NCBI RefSeq assembly: GCF_009720655.1
Contig: NZ_WNKS01000016.1
Span: 34,290-98,289, forward strand
Reading direction: 5' to 3'
DNA: 64,000 nt
DNA from: Rhodoblastus acidophilus
Lineage (GTDB): Bacteria > Pseudomonadota > Alphaproteobacteria > Rhizobiales > Beijerinckiaceae
The position numbers and the translations under genes were made by a program. Positions 29,284 through 38,486 of the stretch are shown piece by piece (within the stretch, counting starts at the first letter, position 1; every line of letters begins with the position of its first letter). Under the pieces are notes generated by a model. That model searched no databases. It was not told where the DNA came from and worked only from the letters and a program-made list of their open reading frames with translations.

Positions 29284-31017
29284 CTAAAGGAAGAAGTCCT
29301 CGATCTCGTCTTCGGAAGCGCCGGTCGGACGCGCACACCGGTCCCCGATCTGGACCCGCGCCCGCATATCCGGAAACACGGTCAAATGAAGCTCCCGCTC
29401 GCTATCCATTGTGTAGAGCGCATAGACCTCATCGGAAAATGTCGTCACCGCGTCGGACGGGATCTGCGTCTGGACGGGGGCGGCGCTGGCCAATGCCTGG
29501 CGTAATGCGGCTGAGCACGTCGCCAGTTGTTCGCCCAATCCCCCGCTGAAATCGAGATCTCGGACGACCGTTTCAATGCGCCTGGCGATCGCTTCGCCCT
29601 CTGTCGCGATCAATTGCACGCTGCCGCCGGATTCCCTGTCCATTTCCTGAAGGGCGATCCCGACATCATCGAGGTCAGCGACCAAATCGCGATCGGCTTT
29701 GGCGCAGCCGGGATCGTCGCCACCCGAGCCAAGATCCGCCAAGGCTCGAAGCACGGCGGTCGCGCTTCGGCCCAGCTTGTCGCCTTCGAGATTGATCTCG
29801 GTGGCGATCGCGCCGATTGTCCGCCCGAGGTCGCCCATGCGGGAGCAATGCAGATAGGCGTTGATGGCCAGAAGGCGAATGTCGCCCTGAACACTCCGCA
29901 AATTGCCGATGTCGCTCCTGTTGTTGAGCAATTCGATGGCGAGGCGTCTTATGGTCGCATCGACGCTGGCCGATCGCCGTCCCGCCTCCTCGATCTCCAC
30001 GACCAGTTGACGCATGGAGCCAAGCCGATCCTTGACCGACGGGTTGGTCGAATCGGCGCGGCTTTCGGACTGTGCGGCGAAATCTCGAACCAGATTGTGA
30101 ATGTTCCGTGCGTCGCTGGCGACGCCTTGAAGCGTCGCGACGACGTTGCGCGCGTCCTTGTCGAACTCGGAGGATAGCGAAGCGGTCAGGACATCGAGGA
30201 GTTGCAATGCGGGACCATGAATTCCCGGAAATTCCGGCTCCAGCTGCATATGTTCGCGCATCGCCCGGATGATCTCCTGAACGTGCTCGATCCGTTGACG
30301 GGTCATATCGCCGATTTGCAGGGCCGACAGGGTGTCGGCGAACTTTTTCCCCGCCGCGCGCATGACCGGCGCCGCCCGCGCCGCCAGTCCTTCGAGATCG
30401 ACGCGGCGGCGATCGATCGCTTTCGCCGCATCCATGAGTTGCGGCGCGGCGGCGCCGACGGCGCTTCCCACAACAGCGACGACATGTTGGTGCTCTTCGC
30501 CGATGCGCCCAAGCTCGGAGCCCATCTGAGTGACCTTGCGCAAGAAGCCCGCCACTTCCTGTTCCGCGCTCTGGACATATCGGGCGATTTCGTCGGCGAA
30601 GGACATGAACTTGTCGTTTCCGGCGGCGGCGACCCGCGTCGACACCGCGCAGGCGGCGAGATACCGGAGAATGGCGCAGATCTTGGAGATTTCATTCTGG
30701 ATCTCCGTCAAACTTTGCGCCATCGCGCCAAGCTTTCCGTCTCGGGCGGTTTCGCTTCCGAGCCGGCCTTGCAATTCTGAAATCGCATTTTGCATTGCGC
30801 CGATCGTCTGATCGGCGCGCCGCTCGTCGAACGCTCCGGCGATCCGGTCAAGAGCCTGGATCAAGACCTGAATATGCTCGTGAACCTCGACAAGGACGTC
30901 GCCGGCGCCCAGGAAACGCTGTTCGATCGCTCGGCGAGCCTGTTCGAGTTGGTCATGGACGGCCAGAAAAAAGGCCGGGTCAAGCGCGGCCTTGCTCTCG
31001 GTCATGGAGGCTTCCAT
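29284..31017 (-). CDS. Soluble coiled-coil chemotaxis-like protein with CheZ-like C-terminal tail
   Basis: A 577-residue, almost wholly helical protein with no membrane segment. It lacks the MCP hairpin sequence, but its middle (ARNVVATLQGVASDARNIHN, then LRSVQGDIRLLAINAYLHC) echoes MCP-like signalling helices. It ends SEDEIEDFFL, an acidic amphipathic tail resembling the CheY-binding tail of CheZ (DQVDDLLxSLGF type). Its position next to the che operon supports a role in chemotaxis, possibly as a cytoplasmic receptor or CheY-binding protein. An ATG at 31005 is an alternative start. Confidence 0.65.
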   Translation of the reverse strand: MEASMTESKAALDPAFFLAVHDQLEQARRAIEQRFLGAGDVLVEVHEHIQVLIQALDRIAGAFDERRADQTIGAMQNAISELQGRLGSETARDGKLGAMAQSLTEIQNEISKICAILRYLAACAVSTRVAAAGNDKFMSFADEIARYVQSAEQEVAGFLRKVTQMGSELGRIGEEHQHVVAVVGSAVGAAAPQLMDAAKAIDRRRVDLEGLAARAAPVMRAAGKKFADTLSALQIGDMTRQRIEHVQEIIRAMREHMQLEPEFPGIHGPALQLLDVLTASLSSEFDKDARNVVATLQGVASDARNIHNLVRDFAAQSESRADSTNPSVKDRLGSMRQLVVEIEEAGRRSASVDATIRRLAIELLNNRSDIGNLRSVQGDIRLLAINAYLHCSRMGDLGRTIGAIATEINLEGDKLGRSATAVLRALADLGSGGDDPGCAKADRDLVADLDDVGIALQEMDRESGGSVQLIATEGEAIARRIETVVRDLDFSGGLGEQLATCSAALRQALASAAPVQTQIPSDAVTTFSDEVYALYTMDSERELHLTVFPDMRARVQIGDRCARPTGASEDEIEDFFL

Positions 31018-31099
31018 CGAAAATCTGAATACGCCGCGTACCGGGGCGCAATCTCGACATAGTCTTAGATGAAGCTTGCCAGAACCTTGTTTGCGATCA

Positions 31100-31549
31100 A
31101 CAGGGATTTGTTGGCTCCGTCCTCGCGATGGAAGGTCTCTTCAGAGCGGAGCCGGGAAACGTCACGCTCACCGAACCGCGAATTGCCGCTTATGGCGCAT
31201 TCTTCCCATCCAGCCATCGACCGGTGTTTTCTCGACTGGACCCGCATCTCGACCTCGGCGGCCTTCGCAACGCGCTGAAGCCGTTTTACAGCAACATCGG
31301 TCGGCCCTCGGTCGATCCGGAACTGATGATCCGCATGTTGCTGGTGGGTGATTGGGTCGGCATCCGCTCGGATGCGCCGTCGGTGCGAGGAAGTCCACCT
31401 CAACCTGGCGTACCGCTGGTTCTGTCGCCTCGGACTGGACGGCAAGGTTCCCGATCATTCAACCTATTCGAAGAACCGGCCAGGCCGCTTTCGCGAGAGC
31501 GACATCCTGCGTCATTTGTTCGGGAACATCGTCGAACGGTGTCTGGCGG
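31100..31549 (+). pseudogene. Truncated, frameshifted IS1182/IS5-like transposase
   Basis: One frame gives DPHLDLGGLRNALKPFYSN, then IGRPSVDPELMIRMLLVG and GIRS. After an extra base near 31371-31373 the next frame continues RRRCEEVHLNLAYRWFCRLG and VPDHSTYSKNRPGRFRESD. Together these are the N-terminal (DUF772) half of an IS1182-type transposase. The catalytic half is absent; homology ends about where the convergent cobW gene ends. No terminal repeats were found. Confidence 0.8.
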
Positions 31550-32515
31550 TCAGTGGGTGGATACAGGAAAAAAACGTCGCACCTGCGTCTCCGTCAGCCG
31601 CTCGGCGATCACGACGACACGTGAGCGGCGCTCTTCGTCGGGCCACGTCGCCAGCGGTTCGGGAGGATGCAGGAAGTGCTGCACGCCATGGACGGCCGTT
31701 GGATGTCCCTCGATGTTCAGCACGCCTTTCATGCGAAGGATCGCCTCGCCATGAGCCTCCGTCAGGCGCGTGACGGCGTTAACAAACAAGTCCCAGGTGA
31801 AAGGCTTGTCGAGCCAAAGGCAGAACGCGCCAATGCCATGGGCGTGATCGTGGTCATGACCCCCGTTGCCGTTTCGCAGGTCGGAATACGGGATTGTGGG
31901 CGCGGGAGCCGGATCGAACAGCCAGGCGCTCTCCACGGCGCCATGATTGGCGGCGCGCAGGGGCGCCCATGGATTGATCTCCGCAATACGCTGCTTCAGC
32001 CGGGCGACCGCCAGCGAGGCGGCGATGTCGCTCTTGCTCAGAATGATGCGATCGGCGAGGGCGACCTGCTTGACGCTAACCTTGTGACGTTCGAGTTCGC
32101 GCAGCCCCTGCAAGGCGTCCACCACCGCCACCACGCCATCGACGCGGAAAAGTCCGGTCAGCTCCGGGGCCTGGACCAGCGGCGCCAGCAGCGGCCCGGG
32201 ATCGGCGAGGCCGCTGGTTTCGACAACAACCCGCTCGAAGGGCAGGGCGGCGCGACGCGCGTGCAGATCAAGCAGGGTGGTCGCAAGGTCGCCGCCAATG
32301 CCGCAGCACAGGCAGCCGCCGCTCAGCACGACGAGCTGACCTTCGACCCGCCCGATCAGCGCCTGGTCCAGCGCAACCTCGCCGAATTCATTGATGACGA
32401 CCGCGAACGGTCCCAGTTCGGGCCGGCGCAGCAAGGCGGAGAGCAAGGAGGTCTTGCCGCTGCCGAGAAAGCCGGTGACCAGTGTGACGGGAATACGAGT
32501 GTCCATGCCGGTCAC
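31550..32515 (-). CDS. CobW/COG0523 family GTPase
   Basis: A 321-residue G3E GTPase. It has Walker A in GFLGSGKT (residues 15-22), the metal-binding GGCLCC (66-71), SKSD-type guanine specificity (ILSKSDIA), a His-rich loop GGHDHDHAHG and a CobW C-terminal domain. Members insert Zn, Co or other metals into target proteins. It overlaps the RamA-like gene by ATGA as the last gene of the corrinoid operon. Supplying zinc to the methyltransferases or cobalt to the cofactor is therefore a plausible role, by inference. Confidence 0.9.
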   Translation of the reverse strand: MTGMDTRIPVTLVTGFLGSGKTSLLSALLRRPELGPFAVVINEFGEVALDQALIGRVEGQLVVLSGGCLCCGIGGDLATTLLDLHARRAALPFERVVVETSGLADPGPLLAPLVQAPELTGLFRVDGVVAVVDALQGLRELERHKVSVKQVALADRIILSKSDIAASLAVARLKQRIAEINPWAPLRAANHGAVESAWLFDPAPAPTIPYSDLRNGNGGHDHDHAHGIGAFCLWLDKPFTWDLFVNAVTRLTEAHGEAILRMKGVLNIEGHPTAVHGVQHFLHPPEPLATWPDEERRSRVVVIAERLTETQVRRFFPVSTH

Positions 32516-34212
32516 GCCACCTCTTCGAGAGCGGGCCGCAACGGAGGGGGAAAAGCCATGGCGGCGACGAACACCTTGGTGAAGGCGTCGTCATTGGCCA
32601 GTTCCACGGCTTCGACCGAGCGCACCAGGCGTGCTAGGGCTTCACGGCTTGGCGCATGGGTCAGCAAGGCCTCCGCGCCTGTGCGCGAGGTATTGCCGAC
32701 ATAGGTCACCTTGCCGTCGAATTCGGGTGGGAACAGACCGATGTCGATCAGGCTGCGCACCGTCAGGTGATAGCCGAACGATCCGGCGATCAGCGCCCGG
32801 TCCACTTGCGCCGCGGTCAGCCCGTTGCGCCGCAGCAGCACGTCGATGCCCGCCCGCACGGCGCCCTTGGCGAGCTGCACCTGGCGGATGTCGCCCTGGG
32901 ACAAATAGATGTCTGGGGTGAGATGGAATGCCGGCTTGCCGTCGCGCTCGCCGAAGCACGCCTGCAATCCCGACGGCAGGGCGCCGCGATTTTTTGTAAA
33001 GCGCCCCGACGGTTCGATCACGCCATGAACGGCCAGTTCGGCGACCGCATCGAGGAGTCCGCTGCCGCACAGGCCGGCCGGCGGCGCGTCGTCGATGGTT
33101 TTCACCGTCACCTCGCCGCCTTCAAGACTGACCCGTTCGATGGCGCCTCGGGCCGCCCTGATGCCGCAGGCGATGTTCATGCCTTCGAACGCGGGGCCAG
33201 CCGCCGTCGATGTCGCCTGCAGGCGTCCGTCGCGCGCTAAAACCATTTCGCCGTTGGTGCCGATATCGACGAACAGCGTCACTCCCTTTTCGTCGGCGAG
33301 GCTCGCCGCCAGCATGCCGGCGGTGATGTCGGCGCCGACGAAGCCTGACACAACGGGCGGGAAATAGACGAGGCCGAACGGTGAGATGATCAGGCCCAGC
33401 GCCTTCGCGGAATAATGCACGTCGCCGTTCAGCGTCGGCGTATAGGGATAGCGGCCCAGCGGTTCGGGATCGACTCGGGCGGCAAGGTGCAGCATGCAGG
33501 TGTTTCCCGCCAGAACCGCTTCGTAGATGCGCCGGCGCGGAATACCGGCCTCCACGGCGAGCGTGGTGATCAGCCGGTTGATTTCCGCGATCACCTCCGC
33601 GTTCAGCAACGCGAGGCCTTGCGCGTCGGACCCGAGCTTGATGCGCGACAGGACGTCCTGCGCATGGCGCGCCTGCGGGTTGAGCGCGGAAGCCGCCCCC
33701 ACATGCGAGCCCGTGCCGAGGTCGATCAGCGACGCGACAAGGGTGGTGCTGCCGATGTCCACCGCCACCCCATAGGCGCGCGTGGTGGTGTCGCCGGGCT
33801 CTTCCGCCAGCGCGTCCCCGCCGGACAATATGTCCGTGACATTGCGCTCGGGACGGAAACGTTTGCCGATCCACGGCTCCAGCGGCAGGTCGATCTGCTT
33901 GCCGTGCTCCAGAATGCGCAGACCATGTTCGGCGCCCGCCGGCAGATCGAGCGCGATATCGGCTTCGACAAGCGTGGTGCACAGCAAGGCCCAGCCGTCG
34001 CGCCGGTCGTCGTCGCTCAATTTGCGGCTGTCGACGACGTGGGCGGCGCGGCGGGCTTCCTCGTCCAGACGCACCTTGCATTTTCCGCAGGTGCCGGCGC
34101 CGTTGCAGGGGGCTTCCAGGCGGACGCGGCCACGCCGCGCGGCGTCGAGCAGTGAGGTTCCCACCTCCACTTCGATGTGAATGTCGTGGGAGCGGAAATG
34201 CACCTGCGGCAT
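32512..34212 (-). CDS. RamA-like reductive activator of corrinoid proteins (2Fe-2S + ASKHA)
   Basis: A 566-residue protein. The N-terminal ferredoxin domain has Cys36, Cys42, Cys45 (PCNGAGTCGKC) and Cys78. The DUF4445/ASKHA ATPase part (YGVAVDIGSTTLVASLIDLG, FVDIGTNGEMVLA, CGSGLLDAVAEL) belongs to the activators that reduce inactive Co(II) corrinoid to Co(I) using ATP. The ATG at 34212 overlaps the preceding stop as TGATG; the frame is open much further upstream inside the methyltransferase gene but is not coding there. It sits between the methyltransferases and cobW. Confidence 0.9.
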   Translation of the reverse strand: MPQVHFRSHDIHIEVEVGTSLLDAARRGRVRLEAPCNGAGTCGKCKVRLDEEARRAAHVVDSRKLSDDDRRDGWALLCTTLVEADIALDLPAGAEHGLRILEHGKQIDLPLEPWIGKRFRPERNVTDILSGGDALAEEPGDTTTRAYGVAVDIGSTTLVASLIDLGTGSHVGAASALNPQARHAQDVLSRIKLGSDAQGLALLNAEVIAEINRLITTLAVEAGIPRRRIYEAVLAGNTCMLHLAARVDPEPLGRYPYTPTLNGDVHYSAKALGLIISPFGLVYFPPVVSGFVGADITAGMLAASLADEKGVTLFVDIGTNGEMVLARDGRLQATSTAAGPAFEGMNIACGIRAARGAIERVSLEGGEVTVKTIDDAPPAGLCGSGLLDAVAELAVHGVIEPSGRFTKNRGALPSGLQACFGERDGKPAFHLTPDIYLSQGDIRQVQLAKGAVRAGIDVLLRRNGLTAAQVDRALIAGSFGYHLTVRSLIDIGLFPPEFDGKVTYVGNTSRTGAEALLTHAPSREALARLVRSVEAVELANDDAFTKVFVAAMAFPPPLRPALEEVA

Positions 34213-35237
34213 CAGGCGTGTCCCTTCACGGTTTCGGTGAGCGCGCGGATGTTGTGGAGGCCCGTGGAGGTGCTCAATCCGCAGGCGGGAGAGATGATGT
34301 CGACGCCATCGCGGATCAGCCGCGCGGTGTTGCGCGAAACTTTTTCGGCTTCGCCGAATTCGAGCAGGGCGGTGCTGACATTCCCCATGGTGTTGATCCG
34401 CGGAAAATCCTCTTTCAGGCGCTTGAGATTGACCAGCGCGTCGACGCTGATGGCGTCGGCGTGAATGTTGGCGAGCTGGTTGCGGCTTTTGGACATGTCG
34501 CCGCAGATGTGGACGATCACCTGCTTGCCGCTGGTATGCACGGCGTCGCACAATTGGTTGAGGTAGCGCACGGCGAAATCCTCGAAAATGCGCGGTCCCA
34601 GGATTTCGCCCGTCGCCGTGGGGTCGCCGATGGCGATGACGTCGGCGCCGCTGTCGATGACCTCGCGGGCATATTCCACCAGCAGTCGCGTCACGTAATC
34701 GAGGACGCGATGGGCGTCCTGCGGCCGGGTGCGCAGCTCCTTCAGGAAGGCTAGCGGCGTGACCACGGAGGCGGCGGTGCTGACCGGCCCGGACAGGCTG
34801 GCGATCACCGGCGCATCGGGATTGCGCTTGCGCAGATGATGCGCGGCCTGCACCACGGTGGCGATGCGGCCCTCGCGGATGATCTTTTTCACGTCGCGGA
34901 TTTCGACTTCGCCGCATGAAGCAAAGGCTTCCTCGGCGATTTTTGGCTCGCACGAAAGCGTGCCGGGATCGATGCGGCTTCCCAAAATTTCCGGCTCGAC
35001 GGTCATGCAGAAGGGCACGCCGAGATTTTCGAAACCGGTGGCGGCATGGACGCGCTGGGCCAGCTCCGCCATGCCTTCGGCGTCGAAATGCGCCTCGGGC
35101 AGGGTTGGACTGTTCTCGTCCATCACCTGAACCACGGCGGCGTTCATCATGCCCCCCGTACAAATCACGGGGGCGCGATCCACCGGCTGGTTGGCGAGCA
35201 CGCGGCTCAGACGTTCGCGCGGCGCCATGTCAGACAT
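34212..35237 (-). CDS. Corrinoid-linked methyltransferase, UroD/MtaA-CmuA family (1)
   Basis: A 341-residue UroD-fold protein beginning RERLSRVLANQPVDRAPVIC. Its zinc/thiol site is intact: His243-x-Cys245 (IVHICGDMS) and Cys319 (ISPACGLS). Relatives move methyl groups between methyl-corrinoid proteins and a thiol or tetrahydrofolate. It is closely related to the next gene, with the shared APVICTGGxM segment, and overlaps it by 8 bases. Without coenzyme M in this group of bacteria, tetrahydrofolate is the likely acceptor. Confidence 0.87.
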   Translation of the reverse strand: MSDMAPRERLSRVLANQPVDRAPVICTGGMMNAAVVQVMDENSPTLPEAHFDAEGMAELAQRVHAATGFENLGVPFCMTVEPEILGSRIDPGTLSCEPKIAEEAFASCGEVEIRDVKKIIREGRIATVVQAAHHLRKRNPDAPVIASLSGPVSTAASVVTPLAFLKELRTRPQDAHRVLDYVTRLLVEYAREVIDSGADVIAIGDPTATGEILGPRIFEDFAVRYLNQLCDAVHTSGKQVIVHICGDMSKSRNQLANIHADAISVDALVNLKRLKEDFPRINTMGNVSTALLEFGEAEKVSRNTARLIRDGVDIISPACGLSTSTGLHNIRALTETVKGHA

Positions 35238-36276
35238 TTGAAGACTCCTGTGCGAGAAATGCGTGTGTTGCGCTGGTCATGGCGCGGATATTTTCAAGCG
35301 GCGTGATGCTCGACATCCCGCAGGTCGGCGAAAGCGCGTCAAACCCGCCTTCACCGGCAAGACGCGCCGCCAGTTTGGCGATTCCCCTCGGCTCGCCCTG
35401 GTGCAGCAGAAAGGTGCTGATATTGCCGATCAGGGCGGTCCCGGGCAGGGCCTCGCGCAGTTCGGCGACGCTGAGCGAGGCGTCTGGAATGTAGGCGTCG
35501 ACGCCCAGCCGCGCGACGGAGTCCGCCGACCGGCCGAGCGCGCCGCACATGTGCAGCAGCGCGCGCCCACCGGCCTCATGGATTGCCGCCACCAGCCTTT
35601 GCAGATGCGGGACAACCGCCTGCTCAAACGTGCGCGGGCCGACGAGCGCGGGAGTCGTCGTGTCCTCGTGGATGGCGATGGCGTCGGCGCCGGCCGCGAT
35701 CAACTGGCGCGCCCAGGCGATGAGGAAATCCGTGGCGTGGGCCGAAAGCGCCGCCGTCTCGCTCGGCTTCGTGCGCAATTCGCGCAGGAAGGCGGTCGGC
35801 TCGACCACGGCGGCGGCGATGCTGACGGGGCCGATCAGATTGGCGATGATCGGCAAGTCGCCGGCGTTTTGCGCCAGCAGCCGCACCGCCTCGACCGACA
35901 CCTGGACACGTCCGCGCCGCAACAAATCCTCGACGGGGATCAGCGCGACCTCGGCGATGGATTTATGGGGCTCGCGAACGATCCGGGCTTCGGTGCGGGC
36001 GTCGCCCATGTCGATCTCGGCGCCGAAAACCTCGGCCTCGACGGTGACGCACAGGGGCACGCCGACGGATTCGAAACCGGTGATGCGAGCCGCCGCCAGG
36101 GCCAGTCCGGCCATGGCGGCGGCGTCGTCATGCGCCTCCGGGAGGGCGTATCCGGAGAGCGCCACGACCTCTTCGGGCGTCGCGGTCATGCTGCCGCCCG
36201 TGCAAATCACCGGCGCGCGGTCCACTTCCCGCCGCGCCAGCGCGCGGAAAAACCTCTCGCGGCGGTCCATGGTCAA
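35230..36276 (-). CDS. Corrinoid-linked methyltransferase, UroD/MtaA-CmuA family (2)
   Basis: A 348-residue paralogue of the neighbouring gene (RERFFRALARREVDRAPVIC). The metal-site residues are kept: His242-x-Cys244 (LLHMCGALG) and Cys319 (LSPTCGMSS). Two adjacent related copies suggest either a heteromeric enzyme or different methyl donors and acceptors. Overlaps of 8 bases and 4 bases with the flanking genes indicate a tightly coupled operon. Confidence 0.87.
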   Translation of the reverse strand: MTMDRRERFFRALARREVDRAPVICTGGSMTATPEEVVALSGYALPEAHDDAAAMAGLALAAARITGFESVGVPLCVTVEAEVFGAEIDMGDARTEARIVREPHKSIAEVALIPVEDLLRRGRVQVSVEAVRLLAQNAGDLPIIANLIGPVSIAAAVVEPTAFLRELRTKPSETAALSAHATDFLIAWARQLIAAGADAIAIHEDTTTPALVGPRTFEQAVVPHLQRLVAAIHEAGGRALLHMCGALGRSADSVARLGVDAYIPDASLSVAELREALPGTALIGNISTFLLHQGEPRGIAKLAARLAGEGGFDALSPTCGMSSITPLENIRAMTSATHAFLAQESSNV

Positions 36277-37352
36277 TACCGGCCGTAGAGACGCGCCGCC
36301 TGCACCATGGTGCGGGCGGACAGAAGATTGCCGTTGGGCGGGAATTCGCAGCCGCTGGAGAGAATGAAGCCGCCTTCGGCGATGCCAAACGTCTCGATCT
36401 GCTGGCGGCAGTCTTCCAGCACTTGCGCCTGCGAGAACTCATGACCGACTTTCGCCGGATCGGCGACGCCGATGCTGACCACTTTTTTCGCCCAGTTGGC
36501 GGCGTGCTCCTCCCAATTGGCCGCGCCATGCGCGGGATAGGCGTGGGAGATGGCGATGGGGTTGATGTGCTCCAGCACCGCGTCGAAATAGACGCCGCCG
36601 CCGCAATTGTGCACGATCACGGGCACGCCGGCGTCGCGGATGGCGTCGGCCACCGACTTGAAAATTTCGGCCTCGAATTTCACCCAGGTCGATTTCTTCA
36701 AAATGCTGGCCGAGGAATAGAGCGGATCGAGCACGATGGCGTGCGCGCCGGCCTCGATCTGGGCCTTGGCGTATTCGACGAGCACGTTGTTGATGGTGTG
36801 CACCGCCTCCAGCACGCGGTCGGGATGCCGGATGATGTCTTTAAAAAGTTCGGCATGGCCGCGAATCTGCGAGAGCACGCCGAGCGGGCCATAGACAAAC
36901 CCCATGGTCGGCACGCGGTCGCCGCGCGCTTCGACCAGCCCGCGCACGATCTCGATCACCGTGGACATGCGCCGCGATTTGCGCGGATCGACGGCCTTGA
37001 CCTTTGAATAATCGTCGGCCGTCTTGATGAAGGGATTGTCGAAATTGGGCGCCGCCGTGCTGCGTTCGGGAAAGATCACCTCCTGGCCAAAATCCTCGGC
37101 CTCGACGGAGAGATCGACCAGCGTCAAAAATCCGTCGAATTCGATCAGCTCCTGCGCCGCCAGCAGGCTGGCGACCGCGACCTTCGGGTCTTGCGACCAG
37201 CGGTCGTAGGAATAGCCCAGCACCCGGCATGAGGCGCCGCAGACCAGCGGCGCGGCGGGGACCCGATCCGGCTTCTTGTACTGCAAGGCGAGCACCACGC
37301 GCTCAAGCGGCGTGAGTTCCTCGCGGGTTTGGGTGCGAATGGAAATGGTCAT
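36273..37352 (-). CDS. Corrinoid-linked methyltransferase, divergent UroD-family member (3)
   Basis: A 359-residue UroD-fold protein clearly different from the two downstream copies (TPLERVVLALQYKKPDRVPA, GFVYGPLGVLSQIRGHAELF). The predicted zinc ligands are His248-x-Cys250 (IVHNCGGG) and Cys335 (SSGCEFPP). It directly follows the corrinoid protein with an ATGA overlap, so it is the best candidate for the substrate:corrinoid methyltransferase, while the other two may act on methyl-corrinoid. The substrate (a methylated thiol, methoxyl or methylamine compound) is unknown. Confidence 0.85.
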   Translation of the reverse strand: MTISIRTQTREELTPLERVVLALQYKKPDRVPAAPLVCGASCRVLGYSYDRWSQDPKVAVASLLAAQELIEFDGFLTLVDLSVEAEDFGQEVIFPERSTAAPNFDNPFIKTADDYSKVKAVDPRKSRRMSTVIEIVRGLVEARGDRVPTMGFVYGPLGVLSQIRGHAELFKDIIRHPDRVLEAVHTINNVLVEYAKAQIEAGAHAIVLDPLYSSASILKKSTWVKFEAEIFKSVADAIRDAGVPVIVHNCGGGVYFDAVLEHINPIAISHAYPAHGAANWEEHAANWAKKVVSIGVADPAKVGHEFSQAQVLEDCRQQIETFGIAEGGFILSSGCEFPPNGNLLSARTMVQAARLYGRY

Positions 37353-38014
37353 GCGGCGTTGCTCAATCCGACGAGACGTTTGGCCAATTCCACCGCCTGC
37401 GCGGCCTTGGGGGCGTAGCCGTCGGCGCCGATGCGATCTGAAAATTGCTGAGACAGCGGGGAGCCGCCGACGATCACCTTGAAGCGGTTGCGCACCTTTT
37501 CCGCTTCGAGAATCGAAACCACTTCGCCCATGCGCTCCATGGTGGTGGTCATCAGGGTGGAGAGGGCGATCAGGTCGGCCTTCACCGCAATGGCGGTGTC
37601 GACGAATTTCTGCGGCGGCACGTCGCGGCCGAGGTCGTGGACCTCGAACCCGGCGACCTCCAGCATGATGCGCACCAGATTCTTGCCGATGTCGTGGGTG
37701 TCGCCCTGGACGACGCCAATGACGACGCGGCGGTTGAAGCCGGTGTGATGCGTCTTGATGTGCGGGCGCAGGATGGCGAGGCCGGCATACATGGCGTCGG
37801 CGGCGATCAGCAGTTCGGGGACAAAATATTCCTCCTCATCGAACAGCTTTCCGGCGCGGTTGACGCCCTCCAGCAGGCCGCGCTCGACGGCCTGCCAGGC
37901 GTCGTAGCCACGGTCGAGGACTTCCTGCGCCAGCAGTTTGGCCAGCTGCTCGTCCAGTTCGAAAACGGCGGTCGCAAGTTGCTCGTACAGTCTCTTCTGT
38001 TCTTCGGCGGGCAT
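37349..38014 (-). CDS. Corrinoid (cobalamin-binding) methyl carrier protein, MtaC/MtbC type
   Basis: A 221-residue protein. The N-terminal helical B12-binding-2 domain is followed by a Rossmann-like B12 domain with the base-off ligand motif D105-x-H107-x-x-G110 (QGDTHDIGKNL), then LIALSTLM and VIVGGSPLS. It carries the methyl group on the corrinoid cobalt between methyltransferases. It is the second gene of the operon, four bases after the ferredoxin and overlapping methyltransferase 3. Confidence 0.95.
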   Translation of the reverse strand: MPAEEQKRLYEQLATAVFELDEQLAKLLAQEVLDRGYDAWQAVERGLLEGVNRAGKLFDEEEYFVPELLIAADAMYAGLAILRPHIKTHHTGFNRRVVIGVVQGDTHDIGKNLVRIMLEVAGFEVHDLGRDVPPQKFVDTAIAVKADLIALSTLMTTTMERMGEVVSILEAEKVRNRFKVIVGGSPLSQQFSDRIGADGYAPKAAQAVELAKRLVGLSNAA

Positions 38015-38018
38015 GAAT

Positions 38019-38306
38019 TCACTCCACTGTGGGGGACGAGGGCGGCCGAACGCGCTCGGGCGCGCGGTTTTGAGGCGTCTGGGGCCGATGATTGGGCGGA
38101 ACGATCTGCGCGACGCCGGACTGCAAGCGGATAAGACCGAACGCGCAGGCGGGGATGCAGGCGCCGCATCCCGCGCAATCGTCGGCCTGTATTCGAACGC
38201 CGCCCTCGGGCGCCGGCGCGATGGCGTTATTGAAGCAAGCCTCCAGACAGTCGGAGGGGCAGTCCGCGCATTGGGATGCGCTGGCGAAAGGCGGGGAGCC
38301 GATCAT
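38019..38306 (-). CDS. 2[4Fe-4S] ferredoxin
   Basis: A 95-residue protein with two cluster motifs: Cys13, 16, 20, 24 (CADCPSDCLEAC) and Cys44, 47, 50, 54 (CAGCGACIPAC). The tail is Pro/Arg-rich and short. As first gene of the corrinoid operon it is probably the electron donor for the RamA-like activator. The first motif has CxxCxxxCxxxC spacing. The promoter region upstream is AT-rich and holds a palindrome. Confidence 0.9.
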   Translation of the reverse strand: MIGSPPFASASQCADCPSDCLEACFNNAIAPAPEGGVRIQADDCAGCGACIPACAFGLIRLQSGVAQIVPPNHRPQTPQNRAPERVRPPSSPTVE

Positions 38307-38368
38307 GAGCGGCGGAGCGTCCTGTTTTGCGCGCGCCGCGCATCATCGCGAGACGGCCAGAAGCACTA

Positions 38369-38380
38369 TTAGTATACTAA
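38369..38380. promoter_or_regulatory. Palindromic operator candidate of the corrinoid operon
   Basis: TTAGTATACTAA is a perfect 12-bp palindrome in an AT-rich stretch 63 bases upstream of the ferredoxin start. It resembles the dyads near 41231 and 43255, so it may bind the Rrf2-type regulator encoded at 41294. Confidence 0.5.
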
Positions 38381-38486
38381 ATCTATCAATAAAATGATCT
38401 AAATCAATCGGGCGCCAGGGCCCCTGTTTTCATAAGAGAAAGCCGGCGATCGGGCGACGCCGCGCCGGCTCAAGATCGTGGGTCTC

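Noticed and set aside
38307..38486. Cobalamin riboswitch before the corrinoid operon
   Set aside because: I looked for a B12-box-like element and pairing stems and found only an AT-rich palindrome.
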